Shown in pieces: positions 62,705 to 64,000 of a stretch of 64,000 nucleotides of DNA (positions within the stretch are counted from its first letter, which is position 1; each line of letters starts with the position of its first letter). Source of the stretch: Phycisphaerae bacterium (GTDB lineage: Bacteria > Planctomycetota > Phycisphaerae > Phycisphaerales > SM1A02); NCBI GenBank assembly GCA_016795065.1, contig JAEUIU010000058.1:111374-175373 (forward strand). The letters run 5' to 3'. Under the pieces are notes generated by a model. It was not told the origin of the DNA, did no database searches, and saw nothing but the letters and a program-made list of their open reading frames with translations. The translations under genes and the position numbers were made by a program.

Positions 62705-64000
62705 CTAACGTTTCGTCCGCACCTTGTACCACGCCATGCCGCCTGCCGGAACGCTGATGTGAAGCAATGCGTGTCCGGTCGGGTCGACGGCCACCTCGAC
62801 GCCGGGCGCGCTAGCGCCGGAGACCATCGCGTTCGCGGCAATGCCGGCAAGCGCGAGGTTCACCCGCAGGTCGCGATCAACCATCGAAGCAGTCGGGTTG
62901 TGCACGACGAGCATCGCCTCCCGGGCCTCGGGGTCGACATGCACGAACCAGTCGATGTCGCGACCGTCGGGGCGGCGGCCGTGGACGATGTCGGATTCGA
63001 GAATGCGTCGGTGGGCCTTGAACCACGCGACGCGCTCGCGAACGAGGTCGCGCGTGGCGTCGGTATCAAACAAGCGCGGACCGCGGAAGCACGCCTGCAC
63101 GCCCGCGGAGAGGAGGTTGTCGAGTCGGCGCCGATAGTGGTCGCGATGTTCGTCGAGCGGTTCGATCGTCGCCGCTGGACCGCCGCCGTGGTACTGCATC
63201 AGCGGCACGAACATCCAGCCCATGCTGGGCGTCTTCGACCAGGTGCCGTCGAAGATGTTCTGTCGCTCGATGATCTCTTGATCAGCACGCGGCAGGGACC
63301 AGTTCGTTTCGCGATATCCCATGGCGCACTTGCTTGAGCCGGTGAGGTAATACCAATCAGGAACGTTCAGGTAGACGCCGCGGGCCCGGCACCAGCGATA
63401 GAAGTTTGAAATGGTCGACCATTGCCGCCACTGCGAATCGGCGAGGTTGCGGTGCCCGGGATGGTCGGTGGAGGCACAGACGTCGCCGGGATAGCTGCCG
63501 TCGTGTTCGAGGACGTCGAGGCCGGTCGATTCGAAGACCGCGCGCAGTGTCTCAAAGTAGCGCTCGCCCCACGCAGACGCGAGGCAGGGGGAGTTGCCGA
63601 AGGTCGCGAATCCGCCGGGCTTCCCGGTGGCAGGATTCACGACGTCGTTGGCGGCGTCGATCGAGCGACTGGCCAGAAGCGAGTAGCCGCCGAGGGCGAC
63701 CCCCTTCACGTGGGCGTAGTCGGCGAGTTCCTTCAATTGGGTGCGGTACGCGGGGTCGCGGCGTTCGATATCGAAGCCGCTGCCGAAGGTCATGATGACG
63801 AGTTCAAAGCCGACTTCGGCGGCCTGATCGATCGCAGCTCGCACGGCGGCGGGTTCGGCCGAGCCGGCGTGAAAGATGAGCGGATTCTCCTGCACCCACG
63901 GGGCGATCGTGCGATACATCCGGCGCTGGGCGAGGCCACGCCGCTCGCGGTCGGTCGAGTCGAAGAGAAGCTCAAAGACGCGCGGCGACTCGAAGCGATC
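62705..64000 (-). CDS. Putative alpha-galactosidase-like glycosidase (5' end outside window)
   Basis: The frame is open through base 64000 (reading FELLFDSTDRERRGLA before the first internal Met), so 432 C-terminal residues are seen. A TIM-barrel-like part contains GFELVIMTFGSGFD, VLEHDGSYPGD (a likely catalytic Asp), RARGVYLNVPDWYYL and YHGGGPAATIEPL. A C-terminal beta-sandwich (about the last 90 residues; FVHVDPEAREAMLVVHNPT) follows. This pattern fits clan GH-D-like glycosidases of planctomycetes; the exact family is uncertain. It ends in CGTTAG, 22 bp before the thioredoxin-fold gene. Confidence 0.6.
   Translation of the reverse strand, partial: DRFESPRVFELLFDSTDRERRGLAQRRMYRTIAPWVQENPLIFHAGSAEPAAVRAAIDQAAEVGFELVIMTFGSGFDIERRDPAYRTQLKELADYAHVKGVALGGYSLLASRSIDAANDVVNPATGKPGGFATFGNSPCLASAWGERYFETLRAVFESTGLDVLEHDGSYPGDVCASTDHPGHRNLADSQWRQWSTISNFYRWCRARGVYLNVPDWYYLTGSSKCAMGYRETNWSLPRADQEIIERQNIFDGTWSKTPSMGWMFVPLMQYHGGGPAATIEPLDEHRDHYRRRLDNLLSAGVQACFRGPRLFDTDATRDLVRERVAWFKAHRRILESDIVHGRRPDGRDIDWFVHVDPEAREAMLVVHNPTASMVDRDLRVNLALAGIAANAMVSGASAPGVEVAVDPTGHALLHISVPAGGMAWYKVRTKR

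Overview
The window reads as a chromosomal segment of a GC-rich planctomycete, most likely of the Phycisphaerae type. This is inferred from family content, not from any rRNA or alignment. The signs are a PVC-type c-type cytochrome fused to helical repeats, VIT/vWA and DUF58/BatA-type vWA proteins, dockerin-like C-termini, a CRTAC (FG-GAP plus ASPIC/UnbV) protein, a TPR-CHAT protease, ECF sigma factors, HDOD-GGDEF proteins, and many GTG/TTG starts with weak Shine-Dalgarno sites. I saw no rRNA, tRNA, insertion sequence, prophage or CRISPR array.

Layout. 1-6295: tail of an RND/HlyD adaptor, then an ECF sigma factor translationally coupled to a 1718-residue membrane VIT/vWA protein. 6779-10296: metF, the redox regulator rex, two lipoproteins and a PGRP-like amidase-fold protein. 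10559-16431: a same-strand run of Ser/Thr kinase, HAD phosphatase, a second ECF sigma factor, a 222-residue putative anti-sigma protein and a TPR-CHAT protease. 16459-21194 (minus): a CRTAC-like secreted protein, then PilZ, cytochrome c and dCMP deaminase. 21492-29628: a membrane protein with a His/Lys tail, lipA, a membrane protein, a TPR protein, an orphan vsr, lgt and trpD. 29767-34186: comEC/rec2 convergent with, and overlapping, an exported protein. 34474-48176 (minus): a tightly packed seven-gene MoxR-DUF58-BatA-vWA-DUF4175-like operon ending in a prenyltransferase-repeat protein. 48390-51461: mutM, a candidate origin of replication and dnaA. 52023-57426: an MBL-fold protein, a phosphorelay set (Hpt, response-regulator diguanylate cyclase, hybrid histidine kinase) and recO. 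57676-64000: HDOD-GGDEF, M16 peptidase, a dockerin-like exported protein, a thioredoxin-fold lipoprotein and a glycosidase-like protein cut by the window end.

How the genes work together. The strongest candidate for an under-described system is at 12213-16431: ECF sigma, a protein with a zinc-less anti-sigma-like N-terminus, and a TPR-CHAT protease with an intact His809/Cys849 dyad. The set-up resembles the sigma/Csx30/Csx29 logic of type III-E CRISPR but has no CRISPR part. A protein kinase and a phosphatase lie immediately upstream on the same strand. The window therefore holds two different ECF modules, one apparently wired to a membrane VIT/vWA protein and one to a caspase-like protease. 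It also holds a complete-looking phosphorelay ending in c-di-GMP synthesis. The rest is mainly housekeeping (metF, lipA, trpD, lgt, recO, mutM, dnaA) and planctomycete cell-envelope genes.
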